Positions 5,133-11,027 of a DNA stretch of 11,027 nt are shown here, in pieces (the first letter of the stretch is position 1; the number at the start of each line of letters is the position of its first letter). Both the position numbers and the translations under genes were made by a program. Source of the stretch: Pseudomonadota bacterium (GTDB lineage Bacteria > Myxococcota_A > Polyangia > Fen-1088); the NCBI GenBank assembly GCA_017881285.1, contig JADGRD010000064.1, forward strand, positions 1-11,027. The letters are read 5' to 3'. The notes under the pieces were generated by a model that saw only the letters and a program-made list of their open reading frames with translations, searched no databases and was not told the DNA's origin.

Positions 5133-6230
5133 ATGGCCCTGTCGGAAATAGCCGCGGCCCTCGTCCGCCGCGGCGTGATCACGCGCACCTCCGCCGTCGA
5201 GGCGGAACAGCGCAAGAAGCTCTACGGCGGCGGGCTCGACACCGCGCTGCTCGAATTGCGGGCCGCGGACGAGGAAACCCTGACCACCCACCTCGCCGAG
5301 ATCATCGGCATCCCCTTGGCCCCGCTCGCGGCGGCTACCGCGCCGCCCCACCCTTTGGCCAAGGAATGGATGGACGGCCACACCGCGCAGAAGCTCGGGG
5401 TCGCGCCGCGCGCGCGGCAAGGCGACGTCTTCGACGTACTGGTGCGGCCGGAGCACGATCACGACGCCATGGTGGCGTGGGCCGAGACGCGCTCCCTGCT
5501 CATCGAACCCGCGCTGGTCTGCGAGGTTCGCTTCCGCGGGCTCCTGCACGCGACCTACGGGATTCCGGTGGCGCCGCGCTATCTCGCGCTGCTCGCCCGC
5601 CTGGCCGGCACGGCGACCACGCGCGCGGTGGTCGGCGACAGCGCGGCGATGGAGATGCGGACCCCGACCCCGGTCGCGACGAGCATGGACCGGATCGGGA
5701 CCTTGCTCGCCGCCGCGCGGCTGGGCGAACCGGTCGCGCGCCGGGCCGCCTTGCGCCGCCTGACCCGCCACGTCCAGGATCCGCGCGTGATCGCCTTCCG
5801 CCACGCGCTCCTGCGCAAGGCCGAGCATTCCGAGCCCGCCATTGCCGTGGCCGCCCTGGTTTCACTGGCCGAGCTGCGCGACAAGAACACCGTGCCCACG
5901 ATCGCGGAACTCCTCGAATCGAAGAGCGAAGAGGTCGCGACGGCGGCGCACGCGGCCCTGGTCACGCTGACCGCCGATGATCAAGGCCTGCGCAGCAAGC
6001 GCTGGGTGGAGTGGTGGGCCAGGACGGGGAACAGGCCGCGCGTGGAGTGGCTGATCGAGGGGCTCGCCCATCGCACCCCGGAGATCCGCCTGCTCGCCTC
6101 GAGCGATTTGCACGAGATCTCGCACGAGTATTTCGGCTACCACCACGACCTGCCCGAGCGCGACCGCGAGGAGGCGCGCCAGCGCTGGATCGCCTGGTGG
6201 CACAACCAACGGGGGGCGATGCCGGGGTAG
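5133..6230 (+). CDS. MshEN-like N-terminal domain plus HEAT-repeat protein
   Basis: A 365-residue soluble protein with no signal peptide or membrane helix. Residues 1-140 resemble the MshEN/GspE N-terminal domain: LVRRGVITRTSAVEAEQ, then LLELRAADEETLTTHLAEIIGIPLAPL, then a WMDGHTAQKLGVAPRARQGDVFDVLV unit. The RLG-type residues used for c-di-GMP binding in MshEN are not evident, and no AAA+ ATPase follows, so it is not a secretion ATPase. Residues about 200-280 are HEAT-like helical pairs (VARRAALRRL, AIAVAALVSLAELRD, EEVATAAHAALVTLT). Two Trp-rich endings, RWVEWW (290-295) and RWIAWW (351-356), close HEAT units; the second follows HEYFGYHHDLPERDREEARQ. AAGG 8 nt before ATG 5133 supports the start. 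A scaffold or adaptor role is inferred from fold only. ffh starts 44 nt downstream. Confidence 0.8.
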   Translation: MALSEIAAALVRRGVITRTSAVEAEQRKKLYGGGLDTALLELRAADEETLTTHLAEIIGIPLAPLAAATAPPHPLAKEWMDGHTAQKLGVAPRARQGDVFDVLVRPEHDHDAMVAWAETRSLLIEPALVCEVRFRGLLHATYGIPVAPRYLALLARLAGTATTRAVVGDSAAMEMRTPTPVATSMDRIGTLLAAARLGEPVARRAALRRLTRHVQDPRVIAFRHALLRKAEHSEPAIAVAALVSLAELRDKNTVPTIAELLESKSEEVATAAHAALVTLTADDQGLRSKRWVEWWARTGNRPRVEWLIEGLAHRTPEIRLLASSDLHEISHEYFGYHHDLPERDREEARQRWIAWWHNQRGAMPG

Positions 6231-6254
6231 GAGCCGCACCCTCTGCGCCCTCAG

Positions 6255-6265
6255 TATGCTAGATT
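6255..6265 (+). promoter_or_regulatory. Possible -10 region of ffh
   Basis: Overlapping hexamers TATGCT (6255-6260) and TAGATT (6260-6265) each match TATAAT at 4 of 6 positions. TAGATT ends 9 nt before ATG 6275, so the mRNA would have almost no leader. No -35 is clear, and no Shine-Dalgarno precedes the ATG. Confidence 0.4.
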
Positions 6266-6274
6266 GCGCGCCCC

Positions 6275-7873
6275 ATGTTCGAGACACTGACCAAGGGATT
6301 CCGGACCGCCAAGCAAAAATTCCAGGGCCTGGCGGAACTGGACGAAAAGACCATCGACGAAGCGCTGGCGGAAGTGCGCACGTCCTTGCTCGAGGCCGAC
6401 GTCGGGTTCGAAGTGGTCCAGGAGTTCTGCAAGCAGGTCAGAGAAAAGGCGATCGGGGTGATCGTCAAGGTGCGCGCCACAGCCAAGGAAAAGGTCCGGC
6501 GGGTCACGCCCGAGGATCACTTCGTCAAGCTCTGCCACGACCAACTCGTCCAGCTCATGGGACCCGTCGACAGCGAATTGCGCTTCGCCAAGAAGGGCCC
6601 GACCGGGATCATGTTGGTCGGCCTGCAAGGCAGCGGCAAGACGACGACCGTTGGCAAGTTGGCGCGCTATCTGGAGAAGCGCGGGCGGCGGCCGCTCCTG
6701 GTCGCGGCCGACGTCTATCGCCCGGCCGCCATCGAACAGCTCAAGGTGCTGGGCGAGTCGCTTGGCATGCCGGTCTTCGCCGAGCCGGGCGGCAGCCCAC
6801 CGCTCATTTGTGAGAAGGCGCACCGCTTCGCCGCCGAGAACGGCCGCGACACCGTCATCTTCGACACCGCCGGCCGCCTCGCCATCGACGAGCCTCTGAT
6901 GAACGAGCTCAAGGAGATCAAGCACCGCACCAACCCGGCCAACATCTTCTTCGTCATCGACGCCATGATCGGCCAGGACGCGGTCGCCACCGCCAAGACC
7001 TTCCACGACTGGCTCCACTACGACGGCGTCATCCTGACCAAGCTCGACGGCGATGCGCGCGGCGGCGCGGCCCTGTCGGTGAAGGCGGTGACCGGCAAGC
7101 CGGTGAAGTTCGTCGGCATGGGCGAGTCGCTGGACCGCCTGGAGGAGTTCCGCCCCGACGGCATGGCCAGCCGCATTCTCGGCCGCGGTGACGTAGTCGG
7201 CCTGGTGCAGCAGTTCGAGGACGTCGTCGACGAGGAGAAGGCCGAGCAGGACGCTCTGCGCATGCTCAAGGGGAAGTTCGACATGAACGACTTCCTCGAG
7301 CAGATCTCGATCCTCAAGAAGATGGGGCCGCTGTCCGAGATGGTGGAGAAGATCCCGGGCGTGGCCGACGCCAATATCCAAGTGGACGACCGCGAACTGG
7401 TGCGCATCGGCTCGATCATCTCGTCGATGACCGATGCCGAGAGAAGGCAGCCCGAGGTCTTCGTCATCACGAGCTGGGAAGAGATCGTCGAGAGCGGCAA
7501 GCGCAAGAAGAAGCGTAGCGCTTTCTTCGATCAGAGCCGCCTGGCGCGCGTGGCCCGTGGCTGTGGCCGCAAGGAAGCCGACGTCGCCGATCTACTCAAC
7601 CGCTTTGCGATGATGCGGCAGATGATGATGCAGCTCGGGGCCTCGTCGGGCCTGCTCGGCAAGATCCCGGGCTTCAAGCAGCTAGGGCAGCTCAACCAGG
7701 CGCGCAAGATGCTCGGCGGCATGGACATGGACCAGCTCGCGTCCATGATGAACATGCAGTCGCGCGAGCGCGGCCATTTCCAGGCGCCCACGCGCAACGT
7801 CGACCGGGCGAAGGAAAAGCGCAAGCGCAAGGACGCCCGCAAGGCCCGCAAGAAGGCGCGCAAGAAGCGGTAA
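6275..7873 (+). CDS. ffh: Signal recognition particle protein Ffh (long form)
   Basis: GTPase that binds signal sequences and the SRP RNA and delivers ribosomes to FtsY at the membrane. The product has 532 residues against 453 in E. coli. N domain begins MFETLTKGFRTAKQKFQGL with EVRTSLLEADVGFEVVQEF. GTPase motifs: GLQGSGKT (116-123), DVYRPAA, DTAGR, TKLDGDARGG and FVGMGE. M domain: PGVADANIQVDDRELVRIGSIISSMTDAERRQPE, then RLARVARGCGR (422-432), the SRP-RNA-binding motif usually RIA-x-GSG, then a Met-rich segment MMRQMMMQLG and GLLGKIPGFKQL. Three extras are seen: about 22 added residues (397-418) just before the RNA-binding motif, a few extra residues in the N-G linker, and a Lys/Arg tail over the last 26 residues. 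It is convergent with manA (42 nt between stops). Confidence 0.97.
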   Translation: MFETLTKGFRTAKQKFQGLAELDEKTIDEALAEVRTSLLEADVGFEVVQEFCKQVREKAIGVIVKVRATAKEKVRRVTPEDHFVKLCHDQLVQLMGPVDSELRFAKKGPTGIMLVGLQGSGKTTTVGKLARYLEKRGRRPLLVAADVYRPAAIEQLKVLGESLGMPVFAEPGGSPPLICEKAHRFAAENGRDTVIFDTAGRLAIDEPLMNELKEIKHRTNPANIFFVIDAMIGQDAVATAKTFHDWLHYDGVILTKLDGDARGGAALSVKAVTGKPVKFVGMGESLDRLEEFRPDGMASRILGRGDVVGLVQQFEDVVDEEKAEQDALRMLKGKFDMNDFLEQISILKKMGPLSEMVEKIPGVADANIQVDDRELVRIGSIISSMTDAERRQPEVFVITSWEEIVESGKRKKKRSAFFDQSRLARVARGCGRKEADVADLLNRFAMMRQMMMQLGASSGLLGKIPGFKQLGQLNQARKMLGGMDMDQLASMMNMQSRERGHFQAPTRNVDRAKEKRKRKDARKARKKARKKR

Positions 7874-7915
7874 GGATCTTCACCCCTGCGCTCTCTGCGT
7901 CTCTGTGGCGACAAA
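7874..7915. other. Convergent intergenic gap with a CTCTGCG-type degenerate repeat
   Basis: The gap between ffh and manA holds CCCTGCG, CTCTGCG and TCTCTGTG in close succession. I see no stem-loop with a T-run, so no clear terminator for either gene. A related CCCTCTGCGCCCT occurs just upstream of ffh (near 6239-6251). Confidence 0.3.
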
Positions 7916-8896
7916 TCAGAACCGGGGCGTCGCCACCAAGAGATCGACGCTCCCTAGGGGAACGTCCACGCGCCACCAGCCGGCGTCGGCGGGGACGAGC
8001 GCGGTCTGCATCAGCGGCAACGCCACCTGGCCACCGGGGGTCGACAACGTCCCCTGCCCGGCCACGCAGGTCACCACGACGCAGGTGTCGCGGACCGGCT
8101 GCTCGAGGGAACCGCGCACTCGCTGTTCGCGCAGGGCGAAGTACGGGCACTCGATGAGCCCGCGTTCCTCGCATGCAGGTGGGGGCAAAGGCCGCCACGG
8201 TTCGGGCGTGTGCGGGCCGTAATCCGTTCGAGCAAAATCGATGGTCGCCATCGATTCCGTCACGTGCAGCGGGCGCGGTTTTCCGTCGAGGCCGAGTCGA
8301 TCCCAGTCGTAGACGCGAAAGGTGATGTCCGAGGTCTGCTGGACCTCGTAGAGCAGACAGCCCTCGCCGAGCGCGTGCACGGTGCGCGCGGGCAGAAAGA
8401 AGACGTCGCCCTTGCGCGCCTCGAAGCGATTGAGCGTGGTGGCCACGTGGTGCTCGGCCAGGGCGCGTTCGAATTCGACGCGGCCGATGCCCAGCCGCGT
8501 GCCCTGGCAGATCTCGCCGCCATCGGCAAGGAAGACCCAGCACTCGGTCTTGCCGTGCTGGCCCAGGCCCAGCTTGCGCGCGATGGTCGCGTCGGGATGG
8601 ACCTGCACACTCAGACGCAGGCTGGCATCGATGAGCTTGACCATGAGGGGAAATTCACCGCCACGAAAGGCCGGGCCGACGAGCGCTGGGCCCGCGCGCT
8701 CGACGAGGTCATGCAGCGAGGTGCCGACCAAGGCACCGGCGGCGACTACGCTCATGCCGCGCGCGTGATCCGCCAGTTCCCAGGCCTCGCCGATGGGGCC
8801 ATCGGGCAGGGTCCGACCCCAGGACTCCAGGCGCCGGCCTCCCCAGACCAGGGGCTGGTAGACCGGATGAAAGATCAGCGGGACACGAACTTCCAT
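7916..8896 (-). CDS. manA: Mannose-6-phosphate isomerase, class I
   Basis: Zinc-dependent enzyme interconverting mannose-6-phosphate and fructose-6-phosphate; cytosolic, feeding GDP-mannose and cell-surface glycans. The 326-residue product matches the shorter bacterial class I form. It begins FHPVYQPLVWGGRRLESWG, with GEAWELADH at 36-44. The metal ligands are recognisable: Gln98 and His100 in LSVQVHPD, Glu118 in GKTECW, and His174 in LPARTVHALG. Next come YEVQQTSDITFRVYDWDRLG and a C-terminal cupin. The ATG at 8894-8896 fits the family N-terminus although no Shine-Dalgarno is visible. Repeat copy B occupies the upstream gap, so its promoter either lies in the repeat or manA is read from the FHA gene upstream. 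No other sugar genes are in the window. Confidence 0.95.
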   Translation of the reverse strand: MEVRVPLIFHPVYQPLVWGGRRLESWGRTLPDGPIGEAWELADHARGMSVVAAGALVGTSLHDLVERAGPALVGPAFRGGEFPLMVKLIDASLRLSVQVHPDATIARKLGLGQHGKTECWVFLADGGEICQGTRLGIGRVEFERALAEHHVATTLNRFEARKGDVFFLPARTVHALGEGCLLYEVQQTSDITFRVYDWDRLGLDGKPRPLHVTESMATIDFARTDYGPHTPEPWRPLPPPACEERGLIECPYFALREQRVRGSLEQPVRDTCVVVTCVAGQGTLSTPGGQVALPLMQTALVPADAGWWRVDVPLGSVDLLVATPRF

Positions 8897-8917
8897 GGCT
8901 GGCGAAAAAGTGGCTGA

Positions 8918-9052
8918 GCTAATCGCGTGGGGAGCCAGCGGCTTTGCCGGTGGCGCACCATCGCGGGAGGGGATGGCGAGGCCGCGCGCAGCGCGGGGGC
9001 GGCAGGGTGGATGGCGGGTGCCGAGTGCGGAGCTAACCCTCCGAGGGTTCCC
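8918..9052. repeat. Dispersed intergenic repeat, copy B
   Basis: Second copy of the repeat at 4314-4465, same orientation on the plus strand. It opens with GCTAAT, keeps the 5' stem as AGCC-AGC-GGCT (8934-8944) with a much shorter loop than copy A, carries the 90-bp core (8961-9050, 77 of 90 identical), a second GCTAAC, and the 3' stem AACCCT-CCG-AGGGTT (9035-9049) with a fully different loop. It fills nearly all of the 159-bp gap between manA and the FHA gene and ends 4 bp from the FHA stop codon. It is antisense to the flanking genes, whereas copy A is in the sense direction of its neighbours. Confidence 0.8.
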
Positions 9053-9055
9053 GAG

Positions 9056-10018
9056 TCAAGACGTAAACGCAAGTGCTAGCACAACTCCAAGGGCGAGGAC
9101 GAGAACCGTGACGGCAATCCCCGTGGCGATAGTGGGCAGACGGCTGGGCGGGTCCGCGTTGCCCGAGAGGACGGCCGGTTGGGCCGGGGCGCCCGCCACC
9201 TCCGCGCCGCCCTTCCCTGCCCCAGCCGCTCCCTCCGGCGATGCTCCGCCCGGCGGCTGGTCCCTTACCGCTGCTTCCATCTGGCGCAAATAGCGGTCCT
9301 CGGGATCGATGAGGCGAAGGTGGGTTTCGCCGACCCGCACGATCTCTCCGTCTCGCAGACAGCGTTCGCCCGCGACCTTCTCGCCCGCCACCTCGACGCC
9401 GTTCTTCGATCCTAGATCGCGAACCACGATACCGCCGGCGCCGCGCTCGAAGAGCGCGTGCTCGCGCGAAACGTCCTCGTCGGCAAGAACCAAGTCGCAG
9501 CCCTCGCCACGTCCGAGCTTGCAGACCCGTCCGCTGGCGGACAGGACCAACTCGCGGCCCTGCTGCGGGCCGGACAGCACGACGAGCCGGGCGCATTCGG
9601 CCGGAGGACAGGCCTCGAAGATGTCGTGCACCAGCCTCCGCGCGAGCGTTTCGGTTCCCGCCCCCGCGGCAATCGCCTCCGTGCCGGCCTTCTGGCCTAC
9701 CAAGCGAATCTCGACCCCACCGATCTCGAGAGCATCTCCGACCGCCATGGTTTCCGGCGCGTGCGGGGTGAGCTGGCGCCCATCGAGTCGCGTGCCATTG
9801 CTGCTGCCCAGATCCTCGACGCGGTAGCCGCCCGCCTCTCGCAAGAGCCGCGCGTGTCGGGCAGAAACCTTCGGAAAGGGTAGCCGAATGTCCGCGCCGA
9901 GGGCCCGGCCGAACCCGAGCTCGGGGCCTGCAAACACGACCTCCACGTCCTGCGTTGGCGCGGGGCCAGCCACGGGGAAATCGCCGCGGGGCGCGCGTAT
10001 CGAGAATCGCAGCGGCAA
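9056..10018 (-). CDS. Tail-anchored protein with two FHA domains
   Basis: A 320-residue protein. FHA domains bind phosphothreonine peptides, usually partners of Ser/Thr kinases. FHA1 (about 25-107) has GRALGADIRL, SARHARL and DLGSSNGTRLDG; FHA2 (about 140-240) has KLGRGEGCDLVL, SREHALF and DLGSKNG. The key Arg, Ser, His and Asn are present in both. A Gly/Ala/Pro-rich linker follows, and the last 25 residues (TIATGIAVTVLVLALGVVLALAF) form a single membrane helix with almost nothing after it. With no signal peptide, both FHA domains should face the cytoplasm. The start is TTG at 10016-10018; an in-frame TAA 18 nt upstream (the stop of the previous gene) leaves no other usual start. It probably forms an operon with that gene. 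No kinase is visible nearby, so the partner is unknown. Confidence 0.88.
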   Translation of the reverse strand: MPLRFSIRAPRGDFPVAGPAPTQDVEVVFAGPELGFGRALGADIRLPFPKVSARHARLLREAGGYRVEDLGSSNGTRLDGRQLTPHAPETMAVGDALEIGGVEIRLVGQKAGTEAIAAGAGTETLARRLVHDIFEACPPAECARLVVLSGPQQGRELVLSASGRVCKLGRGEGCDLVLADEDVSREHALFERGAGGIVVRDLGSKNGVEVAGEKVAGERCLRDGEIVRVGETHLRLIDPEDRYLRQMEAAVRDQPPGGASPEGAAGAGKGGAEVAGAPAQPAVLSGNADPPSRLPTIATGIAVTVLVLALGVVLALAFTS

Positions 10019-10036
10019 GGAACCCGCCCGCCCCGG

Positions 10037-10597
10037 TTAGCCCGACGGCTCCTCGGTCGCCGGAGGAGCTGGCGGCGTTTCACCCGCGTCCGACGCCGGC
10101 GCGGGAGCAGCGACCGGGCTCTCCGCGCGTGCGGGAGCAGGCACTGGACCAGGGTCGATGCCATGCTGCTTGAGCACGGCCAGGTAGTGATCGCGCTCGG
10201 CCAGCGCGCCTAGCAGCTTGGCGCGCATCACGTCGTTGTTCTGCTTGAGGCGCGCGATCTCCGACAGATCCCGCTGCCGCGTCGAATCGGTCTTGGAGGC
10301 GCGGGCGAGGGCCTTGATGAACTCAGCCTGCGGCACCTCCTGGAACGGCGTCGAGCGGTACTTGCCGACCTCGACCTTTTCCAGGTAGCCCTCGGCGGCC
10401 AGGCCGAGCAGCGCGCGCGACACGGCGGCCTCGCTGGCGCCGATGGCCATGGAAATATCCACCGGCGTGAACACCTGCGCGGTCTGGGCGTGCTTTTTCA
10501 GCTCATCGAAGAACTCCTGGCGCCCGAGCTTGGTTCCCGAGTCCGACCCAGCGCTGGGTGTCGATCGTGTGCTGGTGTGGCTGCGCTTGAGACTCAT
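10037..10597 (-). CDS. Winged-helix and coiled-coil protein, function unknown
   Basis: A 186-residue protein not recognised as a named family. The N-terminal 25 residues are Ser/Thr/Lys-rich. Residues 27-83 look like a winged helix: GRQEFFDELKKHAQ, VFTPVDISMAIGASEAAVSRALLGLAAEGYLEKVEVGKYRSTP, with the helix-turn-helix at DISMAIGASEAAVSRAL and the wing at KVEVGKYRS. Residues about 105-145 are charged and helical, likely a coiled coil (RQRDLSEIARLKQNNDVMRAKLLGALAERDHYLAVLKQHG). The tail from 150 is Pro/Ala/Glu-rich and probably disordered. GGGAG 5 nt before ATG 10597 supports the start. The FHA gene follows 18 nt later in the same frame. A DNA-binding role is inferred from fold; a structural scaffold role is also possible. 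Confidence 0.8.
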   Translation of the reverse strand: MSLKRSHTSTRSTPSAGSDSGTKLGRQEFFDELKKHAQTAQVFTPVDISMAIGASEAAVSRALLGLAAEGYLEKVEVGKYRSTPFQEVPQAEFIKALARASKTDSTRQRDLSEIARLKQNNDVMRAKLLGALAERDHYLAVLKQHGIDPGPVPAPARAESPVAAPAPASDAGETPPAPPATEEPSG

Positions 10598-10628
10598 GTT
10601 CTCCCCCCACGAGTGAGTTAGGAACGGC

Positions 10629-10634
10629 GTTATA
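10629..10634 (-). promoter_or_regulatory. Candidate -10 box of the winged-helix/FHA operon
   Basis: TATAAC on the minus strand matches the -10 consensus at 5 of 6 positions. It would start transcription near 10622 and give a leader of about 25 nt carrying the GGGAG site. No convincing -35 is seen. Confidence 0.4.
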
Positions 10635-10648
10635 CCTCAAAACGCGCC

Positions 10649-10660
10649 CCGCGTACGCGG
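10649..10660. repeat. 12-bp perfect palindrome downstream of lgt
   Basis: CCGCGTACGCGG is fully self-complementary. On the minus strand it lies 4 nt after the lgt stop and about 15 bp before the TATAAC box, with GTTTT shortly after it. It could be an operator in the promoter region or a weak 3' hairpin of lgt (4-bp stem, GTAC loop). Confidence 0.35.
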
Positions 10661-10664
10661 AACG

Positions 10665-11027
10665 TCAGTGCCGGCGCTTGCGGCGCGGGCCGCGCGTGGA
10701 CGCCGCCTGGGCGGGGACCGGCAGTGGCCGCTCCCACAAGCGCAGCGATGTTGGGTCCGCGCGGTATTTCTTGAGCAGAAGGAAGAGCAGCACCCCGCCG
10801 GCGACCACCGACACCAGACCGATGAACTGCGAGGTCGACAGCGGTCCCACGGAGCCGCGGTCGGAGTCGCCGCGATACACCTCGATGAGCGAGCGCAGGA
10901 CGCCGTAGCCCACCACCCAGCCAAGAAAGACCTCGCCGGAGAACTTGCGCACCCGGCGCAGGTACATCAGGAGGCCGAAAAGCGCCAGGCCCGCCAGCGA
11001 CTCGTAGATCTGCGTCGGGTGCACGGG
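10665..11027 (-). CDS. lgt: Prolipoprotein diacylglyceryl transferase (N-terminus beyond the right edge)
   Basis: Inner-membrane enzyme that moves diacylglycerol from phosphatidylglycerol to the lipobox cysteine of prolipoproteins, the first step of lipoprotein maturation. About 120 C-terminal residues are visible of a usual 260-300. Seen: HPTQIYE near the window edge, matching the conserved HPSQLYE segment; membrane helix SLAGLALFGLLMYL; GEVFLGWVVGYGVLRSLIEVYRGDSDRG, with the Arg/Glu/Arg pattern of the conserved R-x2-E-x2-R region; a last helix QFIGLVSVVAGGVLLFLLL; and a basic tail ending RRKRRH. The GTG near 11024 is internal, since the frame stays open to the edge. The winged-helix gene begins 67 nt past its stop, with its own candidate promoter between. 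Confidence 0.93.
   Translation of the reverse strand, partial: PVHPTQIYESLAGLALFGLLMYLRRVRKFSGEVFLGWVVGYGVLRSLIEVYRGDSDRGSVGPLSTSQFIGLVSVVAGGVLLFLLLKKYRADPTSLRLWERPLPVPAQAASTRGPRRKRRH

Noticed and set aside
4467..5828. Minus-strand open frame of 453 codons over the RDD and HEAT genes
   Set aside because: Antisense to genes with clear fold signatures; composition is Arg/Gly/Pro-rich and shows no family pattern.
6251..7381. Minus-strand open frame of 376 codons over ffh
   Set aside because: Mirror of the highly conserved ffh coding strand; the Leu/Asp/His-rich translation is a typical shadow.
8895..9293. Plus-strand frame through repeat copy B, similar to the frame 4323-4523 through copy A
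   Set aside because: The shared peptide arises from the DNA repeat. The 13 core differences are spread 6/2/5 over codon positions, showing no protein-level selection, and the frame continues antisense into the FHA gene.
1..11027. CRISPR array, tRNA, rRNA, SRP RNA, phage or transposase genes
   Set aside because: No regularly spaced repeats, no recognisable RNA gene and no mobile-element protein were found on either strand.

Overview
The window is high-GC bacterial chromosome carrying mostly conserved housekeeping genes. The mix of genes (HEAT-repeat and FHA-domain proteins, a long Ffh, an RDD protein, a nadK-recN pair) and the base composition suggest a deltaproteobacterial or Myxococcota-like genome. 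That placement is inferred from style; no taxonomic marker was compared. There are no phage, transposase, CRISPR, tRNA or rRNA genes.

Layout. Positions 1-2226, minus strand: recN (C-terminus beyond the left edge), nadK, and a 60-codon small protein. Positions 2227-2473: divergent control region with an AT-rich island. Positions 2474-4319, plus strand: rpsU (bS21), prmA and rsmE, a tight translation cluster in which prmA seems to start at CTG overlapping the rpsU stop. Positions 4314-4465: first copy of a dispersed repeat. Positions 4520-7873, plus strand: an RDD membrane protein, an MshEN-like/HEAT protein, and ffh. Positions 7916-11027, minus strand, converging on ffh: lgt (N-terminus beyond the right edge), a winged-helix/coiled-coil protein, a tail-anchored double-FHA protein, the second repeat copy, and manA.

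How the genes fit together. nadK-recN looks like an operon with an extended -10 promoter abutted by a perfect inverted repeat. rpsU-prmA-rsmE joins a small-subunit ribosomal protein to two methyltransferases that act on the ribosome (protein L11 and 16S rRNA). ffh and lgt serve membrane targeting and lipoprotein maturation. The winged-helix and FHA genes lie 18 nt apart and probably form a transcription unit of unknown purpose.

No clear new multi-gene system is present. The points most worth a second look are: a structured intergenic repeat of about 135-152 bp in two copies; the CTG start of prmA; an insertion of about 22 residues beside the RNA-binding motif of Ffh; -10-like boxes so close to the start codons of nadK, ffh and the RDD gene that their mRNAs may be leaderless; and paired AT-rich repeats upstream of rpsU.
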